Part shown: positions 1-10,412 of the stretch, one piece after another
Layout: each line of letters opens with the position of its first letter
Position numbering within the stretch: position 1 is the first letter of the stretch
From: Hoeflea sp.
Lineage (GTDB): Bacteria > Pseudomonadota > Alphaproteobacteria > Rhizobiales > Rhizobiaceae
Length of the DNA stretch: 64,000 bases
Assembly (NCBI RefSeq): GCF_002733955.1
Contig: NZ_NVXQ01000001.1
Coordinates: forward strand, 496,001 to 560,000
Reading direction: 5' to 3'
Notes under the pieces: generated by a model
Told to the model about the DNA's origin: nothing
Databases searched by the model: none
Seen by the model: only the letters and a program-made list of their open reading frames with translations
Position numbers and translations under genes: made by a program

Positions 1-1424
1 GCCACTTCGCCGTCGTCGGCACCACCGGGGTGGGCAAGACCACGGCCGTGACACTGCTGTTGCACAAGGCGCTGAAGGCAGACCCGTCGCTGAGGGTGCT
101 GATCCTGGATCCGCACAATGAGTTTGCCGCCGCCTTTCCCGACAAATCGGTGGTCATCGACACCGACACGCTGGACCTGCCATTCTGGCTGTTCAAGCTC
201 GAGGAATTCACAGAGGTCCTGTTTCGCGGCCGGCCGCCGATCGTGGAAGAGATCGATGTCCTGCGTGACCTGATCCCCGAAGCCAAGCGGATGTTCAAGG
301 GCACCACCGACACGACCCTGATCCGCCGCGGCCCGGAAAAATCCTCGCTCACCGCCGACACGCCGGTGCCCTACCGCATCGCCGACCTGATGGCGCTGAT
401 CGACGAACGCATCGGCAAGCTCGAGGGACGCTCGGAAAAGCCGCATCTTCGGTCGCTGAAAGTCAGGGTGCAGGCCGCGATCAATGATCCGCGTTACGAG
501 TTCATGTTCTCGTCGAACACGATCCATGACACGATCCTGACGACAATCAGCCATATCTTCCGCATCCCCGGCGAAGGCAAGCCGGTCACCACATTCCAGC
601 TGTCGGGCATTCCGTCCGAAGTGGTCAATTCGGTCGCCTCGATCCTGTGCCGGATGGCCTTCGAGATCGCTCTGTGGAGCGCCGGCGGCGTGCGCATTCT
701 GGTGGTCTGCGAAGAAGCCCACCGCTATGTGCCGGCAGACCCCAAACTCGGCTTCTTCCCGACGCGTCAGGCAATCTCGCGGATTGCCAAGGAAGGCCGC
801 AAATACGGTGTCAGTCTGGGCGTGATCACCCAGCGCCCCGGCGAGCTTGATCCGACGATCCTGTCGCAGTGTTCGACCGTGTTCGCGATGCGGCTGTCCA
901 ACGATCATGACCAGGACATCATCCGGTCGGCCATTCCGGATTCGTCAGCTTCGACGATGAGCTTCCTGTCGTCGATCGGCAACGGCGAAGCGATCGCATT
1001 CGGTGAGGCGGTTGCAGTGCCGATGCGGATGGTTTTCGAGCGGGTTTCCGAGGCGGTCCTGCCGCGGGCTAATTCGGGCCTGCAGCCGGTCAACCGTGGC
1101 GACCCGAACAATGTCGACCTGGGCAAGATCGTGATGCGGATGCGCCATATCGACGATACGCAAAGAACGCCTGCGCCACCACCGGCAGCCGACGCGGTGA
1201 AACCCCAGCCGGCGTCGATCACCCCGCAGATGCCATCGATCGACCCGGCACAGGAATTCGACGTGGCGGCGGCGCACAGGCGGCTTACCGATGCCCAGTC
1301 AGCCCGCCCGGCGGGTTTGGCGCCAAGAGACGGCGCTGGCGCTGCAGCCGCACCGCGCAGCGAGATGGGCTCCTTGCGGTCGAGCCTGCTGAAGAAACCG
1401 CTGTCCTCGCTGATCAAGGACTAG
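1..1424 (+). CDS. HerA-like/DUF87 ATP-binding protein (5' end outside the window)
   Basis: This is an ATPase of the HerA/FtsK superfamily, a group of hexameric DNA-translocating or DNA-processing motors. The open frame continues upstream of base 1, so the N-terminus, including the usual HAS-barrel, is not visible. The first readable codons (from base 3) already carry a Walker A motif, GTTGVGKT, at about bases 18-41. A Walker B-like motif (ILVVCEEAHRY) lies near 691-726, followed by a conserved arginine/Q-rich sensor region (VITQRPGELDPTIL). The last 80 or so residues are proline- and alanine-rich and look disordered. No nurA nuclease partner is seen downstream. The family assignment is firm; the exact role is not. 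Confidence 0.85.
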   Translation, partial: HFAVVGTTGVGKTTAVTLLLHKALKADPSLRVLILDPHNEFAAAFPDKSVVIDTDTLDLPFWLFKLEEFTEVLFRGRPPIVEEIDVLRDLIPEAKRMFKGTTDTTLIRRGPEKSSLTADTPVPYRIADLMALIDERIGKLEGRSEKPHLRSLKVRVQAAINDPRYEFMFSSNTIHDTILTTISHIFRIPGEGKPVTTFQLSGIPSEVVNSVASILCRMAFEIALWSAGGVRILVVCEEAHRYVPADPKLGFFPTRQAISRIAKEGRKYGVSLGVITQRPGELDPTILSQCSTVFAMRLSNDHDQDIIRSAIPDSSASTMSFLSSIGNGEAIAFGEAVAVPMRMVFERVSEAVLPRANSGLQPVNRGDPNNVDLGKIVMRMRHIDDTQRTPAPPPAADAVKPQPASITPQMPSIDPAQEFDVAAAHRRLTDAQSARPAGLAPRDGAGAAAAPRSEMGSLRSSLLKKPLSSLIKD

Positions 1425-1599
1425 TCCCCCGCAATTCACCATTGTTGCAGGTTGGTTCGCACACGCGGACTCACCGCATTTGTTCGGTTGCGCCGCATCT
1501 ATAGCGATCGCCCTTCACGATGCAGGCATTTGTTGTCGCGGGAATCAGGTTAGTTGCGCGGCACAGGTTACCGGCAGAGCCAGACAGCTGGTGTGAAGA

Positions 1600-2373
1600 T
1601 CAGGCCGCGCAGACGCGGTTGCGGCCCTGGCGCTTGGCTTCGTAGAGCTGCTTGTCCGCCCGGCGATAGAGCTCTTCGCCGGTTTCGGCGCCGTCCCAGA
1701 TCGCCAGCCCGGCGCTCACCGTCACCTTGAGGGTGACATTGCCATTGACAATGCGCAGCTCGGAGACGGCCTGGCGAATGCGATCGGACAGACTGTAGAG
1801 CTGCTGCTCGGTGATGTTGGGCGAGAGAATGGCGAACTCCTCGCCGCCCAGGCGGGCAAGCACGTCATGGTAGCGGGTGAAGACCTGAAGACATTCGGCG
1901 ACTTCGCGCAGAACCTTGTCACCGACATCATGGCCGTGGGTGTCGTTGACTTTCTTGAAGTGGTCGAGATCAAGAATGACCATACCGATGGGCTTGTTGA
2001 TGTGGCCGAAAGCTTCCAGATACTCCGCCAGTGCGTCGTCGAAATAGCGGCGATTGTACATGCCGGTCAGGCTGTCGGTGACAGCTGCATGCTCGAGGCT
2101 GAGAGATCTGACCGAGAGGGATTCGGTCATCTTCTGCAACTTGCCGCGTTCGCGCAGGCCACGCGACATGATCGGATAGACCAGCATGAACCCGCAGACA
2201 GCCGACAGCCCTGCCATCACCGAGCCCATGAAGGCGAAATTGGCAGCGGTTTCGATGCCGCCAACAACAAAGCCCCCGGTTGCGGCGGAGTAGCCTGCAA
2301 ACGAGAAGAGCCCACTGACAACAACAAGAACCATCAGCAGAAAAAAGAACAGTTCAGCCTTGTGAAAACGCAT
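1600..2373 (-). CDS. Membrane-anchored GGDEF diguanylate cyclase
   Basis: The 257-residue protein probably makes cyclic di-GMP at the inner membrane. Two hydrophobic segments (about residues 9-27 and 45-69) flank a short loop, followed by a GGDEF domain from about residue 95. The active-site motif is GGEEF (176-180), with DLDHFKKVND upstream for Mg-GTP binding. An RxxD allosteric I-site (RYHD, 167-170) sits exactly five residues before GGEEF, so product inhibition is expected. There is no EAL domain or recognisable periplasmic sensor domain, so the input signal is unknown. It is monocistronic, with about 175 bp of non-coding DNA on its downstream side. Confidence 0.9.
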   Translation of the reverse strand: MRFHKAELFFFLLMVLVVVSGLFSFAGYSAATGGFVVGGIETAANFAFMGSVMAGLSAVCGFMLVYPIMSRGLRERGKLQKMTESLSVRSLSLEHAAVTDSLTGMYNRRYFDDALAEYLEAFGHINKPIGMVILDLDHFKKVNDTHGHDVGDKVLREVAECLQVFTRYHDVLARLGGEEFAILSPNITEQQLYSLSDRIRQAVSELRIVNGNVTLKVTVSAGLAIWDGAETGEELYRRADKQLYEAKRQGRNRVCAA

Positions 2374-2478
2374 TGTCCCAACTGAAATCCATTATCGTGG
2401 GTGCAAACCTACCGCCAACCCCTTAGGTTTGGCTTAACGCAAAAGTAAAACGACAACAAAAGAGAGGCGTTGCTCGCC

Positions 2479-3378
2479 TTATGGCTGTATTCTCTGCCAT
2501 TCTTCACCCAACTGGTTCCTGAACCAGGTCATCTGCCGCTTGGCGTATTGACGGGTGGCGGTGCTGGCAAGCTCGATGGCCTGCTCCCGCGACAGGTGCC
2601 CGGCCAGGTAATCGGCGATCTGGCGGACACCAATGGCCTTCATCGCCGGGTGTTGCGGCGGGATATTGAGCTTCAGCAACTCACGCACCTCGTCGACCGC
2701 GCCCTCTTCCATCATGCCGGCGAAACGCCCGTTGATCCTTTCGTGCAGCACCGGCCGCTCCGGCTCCAGCACCAGACAGCGGGCACTGAGCGGATCGACG
2801 ATCATGGCGCTGCCGCGGCCCTGGAAGCCGGCGATCGACTGGCCGGTGGTCCGAACCACTTCAAGCGCGCGCAGGATCCGCTGCCGATCTGCCGGGCGCA
2901 GCCGTTCGGCCATTGCCGGATCGAGCTCAGCAAGTTCGGCATGCAGGGCCTCGACCCCCTCCGTCTCCAGCCGGGCGCGCAGTTCGTTGCGGATGTCATC
3001 AGGGATCGGCGGCATGTCGGACAGGCCGCCGGTCAGAGCCCGGAAGTAAAGCCCGGTGCCGCCGACGACCACCGGGATCGCGCCGCGGGCGCGGATATCG
3101 GCAATCACGCGCGTCGCCTGCTCAAGCCAGATGCCGGTGGAGTAGATCTCGGTGGGCGGAACATGGCCATAAAGGTGATGCGGGATTTCAGCCAGATCGG
3201 CGGCATCCGGGCGTGCTGTCAGGCGGTCGAGCACGCCATAGACCTGCATCGAATCCGCGTTGACGATCTCTCCGCCAAGCTCACGCGCCAGCTTGAGCGC
3301 CAGCGCGGACTTGCCGCTGGCGGTCGGCCCGGCTATCAGAAGCGCCGAGATATCCTGTTGCTGGAGTTTTTGTTCCAT
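2479..3378 (-). CDS. miaA: tRNA dimethylallyltransferase MiaA
   Basis: MiaA transfers a dimethylallyl group to N6 of A37 in tRNAs that read codons starting with U. The P-loop GPTASGKS is at residues 17-24 and is followed by the substrate motif NADSMQVY. Near the C-terminus are the typical tRNA-contact segments (RQYAKRQMTWFRNQ). At 299 residues it has the usual length. I chose the ATG at 3378 because a GAGGG sequence precedes it. The longer frame would need a TTG at 3405. The ATG lies inside a CCATGG palindrome whose other strand starts serB, so the two genes diverge from overlapping start codons. Confidence 0.93.
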   Translation of the reverse strand: MEQKLQQQDISALLIAGPTASGKSALALKLARELGGEIVNADSMQVYGVLDRLTARPDAADLAEIPHHLYGHVPPTEIYSTGIWLEQATRVIADIRARGAIPVVVGGTGLYFRALTGGLSDMPPIPDDIRNELRARLETEGVEALHAELAELDPAMAERLRPADRQRILRALEVVRTTGQSIAGFQGRGSAMIVDPLSARCLVLEPERPVLHERINGRFAGMMEEGAVDEVRELLKLNIPPQHPAMKAIGVRQIADYLAGHLSREQAIELASTATRQYAKRQMTWFRNQLGEEWQRIQP

Positions 3379-4267
3379 GGCCCTCGTTGCCACGCTTATC
3401 GCCAATCCGTCAAACCCTGTTCTGACACCCGAGCTGGGCGAAGCCGCCTATACTGCCGTGAATGGTGCGGGGCTTTACTGGCTTGCCGACGGCATCGCCT
3501 GTGACATTGCGCTCAAGGATGGCACCGACGGAAAAGCCGCACTCGACAAGATCAGGTCGGTGATCGGAGACCTGGCCATCGACGCGGCGGTCCAGACCGC
3601 CGAGACACGGCGCAAGAAGATCCTCATCGCCGACATGGATTCGACCATGATCGGCCAGGAATGCATCGATGAGCTTGCGGCGGAAGTCGGCCTCAAGGAC
3701 AAGGTCTCCGAGATCACCGCCCGCGCCATGAACGGCGAAATTGCGTTCGAGCCGGCCTTGCGCGAGCGCGTCGGTCTGCTCAAGGGCCTCCCGGTCGAGG
3801 TGATTGCGCAGGTGATCGACAGCCGCATCACACTGACGCCCGGTGGCCGCGAGCTGGTCGCCACCATGCGCGCCAACGGGCATTACACCGCACTGGTCTC
3901 GGGCGGGTTCACGTCGTTCACATCAGTGGTCGCCGCCATGATCGGGTTTGACGAGAACCGCGCCAATATTCTCGAAAGCGAAGACGGCGTGTTGAGCGGC
4001 GTCGTGCGCGAGCCGATTCTCGGCAAGCAAGCCAAGGTCGATGCACTCGAAGAGATCGCAGCCCGCCTCGAGCTCGATCCCGCCGACGCCATCGCGGTGG
4101 GCGACGGAGCCAATGATCTCGGCATGCTCGGCCGTGCCGGCTCAGGGGTCGCCCTGCACGCCAAGCCCTCGGTGGCAGCGGAGGCTGGCATCCGCATCGA
4201 CCACGGGGACCTGACCGCCCTGCTCTATCTGCAGGGCTACCGCAAAGCTGACTTCGTGACGCCGTGA
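3377..4267 (+). CDS. serB: Phosphoserine phosphatase SerB
   Basis: SerB performs the last step of serine synthesis, hydrolysing O-phosphoserine. It is a HAD-superfamily enzyme with motif I DMDST (86-90, Asp86 as nucleophile), motif II in LVSGGFTSFT and motif III in GDGANDLGML. The first 75 residues form the regulatory N-terminal extension usual in proteobacterial SerB. The start at 3377 gives 296 residues. A GGAG lies ten bases before it, and the longer upstream frame is only the complement of miaA. The gene is divergent from miaA and overlaps the following acetyltransferase gene by four bases (GTGA), which suggests translational coupling. Confidence 0.93.
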   Translation: MALVATLIANPSNPVLTPELGEAAYTAVNGAGLYWLADGIACDIALKDGTDGKAALDKIRSVIGDLAIDAAVQTAETRRKKILIADMDSTMIGQECIDELAAEVGLKDKVSEITARAMNGEIAFEPALRERVGLLKGLPVEVIAQVIDSRITLTPGGRELVATMRANGHYTALVSGGFTSFTSVVAAMIGFDENRANILESEDGVLSGVVREPILGKQAKVDALEEIAARLELDPADAIAVGDGANDLGMLGRAGSGVALHAKPSVAAEAGIRIDHGDLTALLYLQGYRKADFVTP

Positions 4268-4818
4268 AGCCGCTCACCACCGAACGGCTGATCCTGCGCA
4301 ACTGGCAGGAGCGTGATCGGGAGCTGTTTCACCTGATCAATTCCGATGACCAGGTGATGGAATTCTTCCCGATGCGGCGCAGCCCGGCGGAAGCCGACGC
4401 GCTGATGGACATGCTGGTTCAAGGCATCGCCGCAAACGGGTTCGGCCTTGCCGCCGTCGAGATCGCCGCAACCGGTGACGTGGCCGGCTTTGCGGGATTG
4501 CACATCACCAAGGGACTTCCAGTCGCTGAGGACGGCGTCATCGAGATCGGCTGGCGCCTGGCGCCGCGGTTCTGGGGCAAGGGCTATGTGACCGAGGCAG
4601 CCCTGCGCTGGCTCGATTACGGCTTTGAAGACCTCGGCCTTGACCGGATCATCAGTTTCGCGGTCGCCGACAATCACCGTTCGACGGCTGTGATGCGCCG
4701 CATCGGCATGCACCCCCGGCCCGATCTCGACTTCGATCATCCGAACGTGCCGGACAGCCATCCGCAGCTGAAGAGGCATGTGTTTTACGAGATGCTGCCG
4801 GGTGACCCGAGCGGCTGA
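4264..4818 (+). CDS. GNAT family N-acetyltransferase (RimJ/RimL type)
   Basis: This 184-residue protein starts with the RimJ/RimL-type signature TERLILRNWQERDRELF and has the acetyl-CoA region around RLAPRFWGKGYVTEA (about residues 98-112), with the later NHRSTAVMRRIGM segment. These proteins acetylate amino groups of proteins or small molecules; the substrate cannot be read from sequence. The GTG start overlaps the serB stop by four bases, so the two are probably one operon. A strong hairpin terminator follows within 25 bases. Confidence 0.88.
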   Translation: MKPLTTERLILRNWQERDRELFHLINSDDQVMEFFPMRRSPAEADALMDMLVQGIAANGFGLAAVEIAATGDVAGFAGLHITKGLPVAEDGVIEIGWRLAPRFWGKGYVTEAALRWLDYGFEDLGLDRIISFAVADNHRSTAVMRRIGMHPRPDLDFDHPNVPDSHPQLKRHVFYEMLPGDPSG

Positions 4819-4841
4819 CGCACACTCGGATCGGGACATGA

Positions 4842-4867
4842 AAAAGGCGGCCCGGGAGCCGCCTTTT
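4842..4867. terminator. Bidirectional rho-independent terminator
   Basis: A perfect 10-bp stem (AAAAGGCGGC / GCCGCCTTTT, loop of six bases) lies between two convergent genes. The A and T runs at the stem ends give a U-tract in both directions, so it can end both the serB-GNAT transcript and the protease transcript. Confidence 0.85.
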
Positions 4868-4888
4868 CTGTCATTCATTACAGGTCGG

Positions 4889-6364
<1,476 letters not shown>

Positions 6365-6467
6365 CGAGATGGTCTCCTTGGGCAAAGCTCTAAACGCAGT
6401 CTGCAACAACTTATGGCGCAATTCCATCCGGTCCAGTCACGTGTTCGTCATGGCGCGAAGAATGTGA

Positions 6468-6656
6468 TCAGGAAAGCCGCGCCAGGTAAACCAGGCCAAC
6501 GCCGGTCGCCAAAGCGACAACGCCGAAAAGCCTCAACTGCTCGTCACCGAGCTTGGGCAGTTCTTCCGCCAGGCGGCGGATAAAGGAAGGGGCCAGCGCA
6601 TAGGCCAGCCCCTCCACTACAAGCACAAGTCCGACCGCCAGAAAGAACATGCCCAC
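6468..6656 (-). CDS. DUF2065 (YjeT-like) small membrane protein
   Basis: This 62-residue protein has two hydrophobic segments (about 2-20 and 43-60) separated by a charged loop (RRLAEELPKLGDEQLR), which is the DUF2065 pattern. It lies 15 bp downstream of hflC, the conserved position for this family, so it probably belongs to the HflKC operon. Its function is unknown; a role with the HflKC complex is inferred from position only. Confidence 0.85.
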   Translation of the reverse strand: MGMFFLAVGLVLVVEGLAYALAPSFIRRLAEELPKLGDEQLRLFGVVALATGVGLVYLARLS

Positions 6657-6671
6657 TGGCGACCCCTTTTA

Positions 6672-7640
6672 TCAGTTGCCAGACGCGGTGGGCGTCTGTG
6701 TCGACGCTGCCTCAGGCGCTGCGGGGGACGCTGCTTCAGACGATGCCGCGGTCGGTGCATTGGCACCCGCAGCAGAGTTGAAGTAGCGGAAGAACTCCGA
6801 TGTCGGCGACAGCACCATGGTGGTGCCGCTGTCGGCAAGCGCGTCGCTGTAGGCGTTCATCGAACGGTAGAATTCGAAGAACTCCGAATCCTTGGAGAAC
6901 GCTTCGGCGAAGATCCGGTTACGTTCACCATCGCCCTCGCCTCGGATGATTTCCGCATCACGGGCCGCTTCGGAGACGATCTCGACAACCTGACGGTCGG
7001 CGATAGCACGGATACGCTGCGCGGCTTCGTTACCACGGGCACGGATCAGTTCGGCTTCGGCAAGACGTTCAGCCTTCATCCGCTCGAAGGTCTGCTGCGA
7101 GACTTCCTGCGTCAGATCGGTGCGGCGGATACGAACATCGTCGATGCGCAGGCCGAGCGATTCCGCTTCAGGACGAAGCTGGTCGCGGACTTCACGCATC
7201 ATCGAGGTACGCTCTTCCGAAAGCGCCGCCTCGAACCCGCGCAGACCGTAAACGGTACGCAAGGCCGAGTTCAGACGGGTGCGGAGCCGGGATTCAGCTG
7301 CGACCAGATCACCCGAAACCGTTTCGCGGAAGCGACGTGCATTGGTGATCTTGTAGAGCACGAAGGCATCGACTTCGTAGAACTTGCCGCCCGAAACCTG
7401 GACACGGATGTTTTCGAGATCGAAGCGCAGGGCCCGGTCTTCGACATACTGAACCGTATCAGCATCGATGAAGGCGAAAGGCAGCTTAAAATAAAGACCG
7501 GGTTCGGTCTTCACATCCTGGATCTCACCAAAGCGGACCACGATTGCCTGCTGGCGCTCGTTGACGACGAAGATCGAGGACCAGACGATAAAGGCGATGA
7601 CGGCCAGAAGAATGCCGATAACTGGAAGACGATTAGCCAT
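6672..7640 (-). CDS. hflC: HflC, SPFH/prohibitin subunit of the FtsH modulator complex
   Basis: HflC and HflK form a membrane cage around the FtsH protease and modulate turnover of membrane proteins. The 322-residue protein has one N-terminal membrane anchor (about 5-25) and an SPFH domain starting NERQQAIVVRFGE. A long helical region follows (RMKAERLAEAELIRARG onward). The C-terminal 45 residues are alanine-, serine- and proline-rich, longer than in enterobacteria. The start codon overlaps the hflK stop by one base (TAATG), so translation is coupled. Confidence 0.93.
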   Translation of the reverse strand: MANRLPVIGILLAVIAFIVWSSIFVVNERQQAIVVRFGEIQDVKTEPGLYFKLPFAFIDADTVQYVEDRALRFDLENIRVQVSGGKFYEVDAFVLYKITNARRFRETVSGDLVAAESRLRTRLNSALRTVYGLRGFEAALSEERTSMMREVRDQLRPEAESLGLRIDDVRIRRTDLTQEVSQQTFERMKAERLAEAELIRARGNEAAQRIRAIADRQVVEIVSEAARDAEIIRGEGDGERNRIFAEAFSKDSEFFEFYRSMNAYSDALADSGTTMVLSPTSEFFRYFNSAAGANAPTAASSEAASPAAPEAASTQTPTASGN

Positions 7641-8752
7641 TAGTTGTTGCCTCCGGCATTCTTGCGGACTTCAGGCAGCGGCAGATAGGGCACGACGCCC
7701 GTACCGTTTCCATCCTGCCCGATGATGACCTTCTCAGATCCGCCGAGAACCTTTTCAAGGGTTTCGAGGTAGAGACGCGAGCGTGTGACTTCAGGCGCCT
7801 TTGCATATTCCTCATAGACCGAGATGAAGCGGCCTGCTTCACCGGTCGCCTCGTTGACGACGCGGTCCTTGTAGGCGGAGGCTTCTTCGCGAAGCTGGGC
7901 TCCTTCACCGCGGGCCTGACCGAGTTTCTGGTTGGCGTACTGGTTGGCTTCCTCGACGAAGCGGTCTTCGTCCTGCTCGGCGCGCTGCACCTCGTCAAAG
8001 GCGTCAGCCACTTCACGCGGCGGCGCCGCGTCTTCGATCGAGACCTGGTTGACGACGATACCCGACGGGAACGTGTCCATCACGGTCTGCATGATGGTCT
8101 GCACCTCGGCAGCGATGGCTTCACGATTGTCGCGGAAAATATCCTGCGCCGGACGACGGCCGACCACTTCACGCATGGCGCTTTCGGCAACCTGGCGCAG
8201 TGTGTCTTCAGGACGGGCGATGTTGAACAGGAACGCCTTGGGGTCCTGAACCGCGTAAAGCACCTTGAACTCGACATCGACGATGTTCTGATCGCCCGAA
8301 AGCATCAGGCCGTCGCTGGAACCGGTGCGGGACGATCCGCCGGTGTCCATTTCGCGTTCGACGATGGTGGCCACTTCGACAGTTTCGAAAGGCCAGAAGA
8401 TCATGTGCAGGCCTGGCTGGGAAATCTCGTCCTTGGGCTTGCCGAAGCGCAGCTCGACGCCGCGCTCATCCGGCTGGACGGTGTAGATCGACTGCATCAG
8501 CCAGAGGCCGGCAAGGCCGAGCACCACAAGGGCGACAATCGCCTTGGAGCTGCCGGAGCCGCCGCCACCGCCGGGGATGGCCTGGCGCAGCTTGTCCTGG
8601 CCACGCCGGATCAGTTCCTCGAGATCTGGCGGATTGCCGCCACCGCGTGGCGGCTGGGGTCCCTTGCCCCATGGCCCCTGATTGTTTCCTCCCCCATTGC
8701 CGCCGCCGCCCCATGGGCCGCCGCCGCCTCCGTTTTGATTGCTCCAGGGCAT
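7640..8752 (-). CDS. hflK: HflK, SPFH/prohibitin subunit of the FtsH modulator complex
   Basis: HflK is the partner of HflC. The 370-residue protein begins MPWSNQNGGGGGPWG, the glycine-rich cytoplasmic tail typical of HflK. A single membrane span follows (about 78-98) and then the SPFH domain (TVQPDERGVELRFGK). The start at 8752 is preceded by AGAGGT; the longer frame adds 32 residues unlike the family. It is co-transcribed with hflC and probably DUF2065. Confidence 0.93.
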   Translation of the reverse strand: MPWSNQNGGGGGPWGGGGNGGGNNQGPWGKGPQPPRGGGNPPDLEELIRRGQDKLRQAIPGGGGGSGSSKAIVALVVLGLAGLWLMQSIYTVQPDERGVELRFGKPKDEISQPGLHMIFWPFETVEVATIVEREMDTGGSSRTGSSDGLMLSGDQNIVDVEFKVLYAVQDPKAFLFNIARPEDTLRQVAESAMREVVGRRPAQDIFRDNREAIAAEVQTIMQTVMDTFPSGIVVNQVSIEDAAPPREVADAFDEVQRAEQDEDRFVEEANQYANQKLGQARGEGAQLREEASAYKDRVVNEATGEAGRFISVYEEYAKAPEVTRSRLYLETLEKVLGGSEKVIIGQDGNGTGVVPYLPLPEVRKNAGGNN

Positions 8753-8895
8753 CAATACCTCTTTCCAAACCGTGTTATGGCACGCCCCCGAGTCCTCCCG
8801 GAGTACGCACGTTGTCCTCGTTATAGGTATCGCGCCGGTTGCTTTCAACGCGGCATCGTCACATCCGGGGCGTATTGACGCTTATTCGTGTCGAA

Positions 8896-9423
8896 TTATC
8901 GGTCTCGGCGCTGCCAGACGGCAAAACGGACGGAATGGCTGTCTTTTTCCGTCCGGACCGGGTCGGACAGGCTGATCTTTTTCCACAGGCTCGAATCGAT
9001 GGCGGGAAAGACAGTGTCGCCCTCGATTTCGGCGTCGACCTCGGTGAGGATCAGTTCGTCGGCGCGGTCAATGGCCAGGGCGTAGATCTGACCGCCGCCG
9101 ATCACCGAGATCTGGCTGGCACCGGACTCCTGCGCATAGCTCCGCGCGCGTTCAAGAGCCTTGTCGAGACTGTCGACCGTCTCAACGCCCTCGGCTGTAA
9201 AGCCCGAACGCGAGACAACGATGTTGGCGCGTCCCGGCAGCGGCCTGCCGATGGAGAGATAGGTCTTGCGGCCCATGATCACCGGCGTACCCAGCGTGAC
9301 CGCCTTGAAATGCTTCAGATCTGAGGGCAGCCGCCAGGGCATGTCCCCGTCCCTGCCGATGACACCGTTCTCGGCATGAGCTGCAACAAGAACAAGTTTC
9401 ACATTGGACCCGGGTTCACTCAT
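8896..9423 (-). CDS. folA: Dihydrofolate reductase
   Basis: Dihydrofolate reductase regenerates tetrahydrofolate with NADPH after thymidylate synthesis. Family motifs are GVIGRDGDMPWRLPSDLKHF near the N-terminus, IMGRKTYLSIGRPLPGR (NADPH and substrate region) and VIGGGQIYALA. I give the ATG at 9423 (175 residues). A GTG at 9435 would overlap the thyA stop as GTGA and is nearly as likely; neither has a clear ribosome site. It directly follows thyA, its metabolic partner. Confidence 0.92.
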   Translation of the reverse strand: MSEPGSNVKLVLVAAHAENGVIGRDGDMPWRLPSDLKHFKAVTLGTPVIMGRKTYLSIGRPLPGRANIVVSRSGFTAEGVETVDSLDKALERARSYAQESGASQISVIGGGQIYALAIDRADELILTEVDAEIEGDTVFPAIDSSLWKKISLSDPVRTEKDSHSVRFAVWQRRDR

Positions 9424-9431
9424 GGATCTGG

Positions 9432-10226
9432 TCACACCGCGATAGGGGCGGAAATCGCCGGGTGCGGGTCGTAGCCCTCGAGCTTGAAATCGTCATAGCT
9501 GAAGGCGAACAGGTCGGTGACATCGGGATTGATCTGCATCATCGGCAAGGCGCGGGGCTCACGGGAGAGTTGCAGATGGGCCTGATCGAAATGGTTCTTG
9601 TAGATGTGGGCGTCGCCAAGCGTGTGGACAAAGTCCCCCGGCTTGAGACCGGTGACCTGCGCCACCATCATGGTCAGCAGCGCGTAGGATGCGATGTTGA
9701 ACGGCACGCCGAGGAAGATATCGGCGGAGCGCTGGTAGAGCTGGCAGGAGAGCTTGCCGTCGGCGACATAGAACTGGAACAGGCAGTGACAGGGCGGCAG
9801 CGCCATGTTGTCGACTTCCGCCGGGTTCCAGGCGGTGACGATGTGGCGGCGCGAAGACGGGTTGGTCTTTATCTGTTGAACAACACCGGCGATCTGGTCG
9901 ATGCTAGTGCCATCGGGAGCCGGCCAGGAGCGCCATTGCGCGCCGTAGACCGGGCCGAGATCGCCGTTCTCGTCGGCCCATTCATCCCAGATCGAAACGC
10001 CGTTTGCCTTGAGATAGGCGATATTGGTGTCGCCTTTCAGGAACCACAGCAATTCATGAATGATCGAGCGCAGATGCAGTTTCTTGGTGGTCAGCGCCGG
10101 GAAACCGGCTGAAAGATCGAACCGCATCTGCTGACCGAAGATACTGCGCGTGCCGGTGCCGGTGCGGTCGTCGCGGTCGGAGCCCTGGTCGAGAACAAGG
10201 CGCAAAAGGTCGTGATACTGCTGCAT
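9432..10226 (-). CDS. thyA: Thymidylate synthase
   Basis: ThyA methylates dUMP to dTMP using methylenetetrahydrofolate. The 264-residue protein has the phosphate-binding DRTGTGT loop near residue 20 and the catalytic cysteine Cys146 in LPPCHC. The [10 protein letters not shown] and [17 protein letters not shown] segments are also present. Length and motifs are standard. It forms a two-gene unit with folA downstream, pairing the consumer and regenerator of reduced folate. Confidence 0.95.
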   Translation of the reverse strand: MQQYHDLLRLVLDQGSDRDDRTGTGTRSIFGQQMRFDLSAGFPALTTKKLHLRSIIHELLWFLKGDTNIAYLKANGVSIWDEWADENGDLGPVYGAQWRSWPAPDGTSIDQIAGVVQQIKTNPSSRRHIVTAWNPAEVDNMALPPCHCLFQFYVADGKLSCQLYQRSADIFLGVPFNIASYALLTMMVAQVTGLKPGDFVHTLGDAHIYKNHFDQAHLQLSREPRALPMMQINPDVTDLFAFSYDDFKLEGYDPHPAISAPIAV

Positions 10227-10412
10227 GGCCGCCGCTTGATGATTCGAGGAAGTGCGATCCTAGCCGAGTTGGGCTTGGGCTTAAACGCCGCAGGCGGGTT
10301 ATCCCCTCCGGCGGAAACAGGCTGCTTGCCAGATTGGGTCCGGTCGCTGACGCAAAACCCTGTTTTACGGCCCGCATTACCGGCTGCTAATGCCGCTTCT
10401 TGCAGCCCAGGG

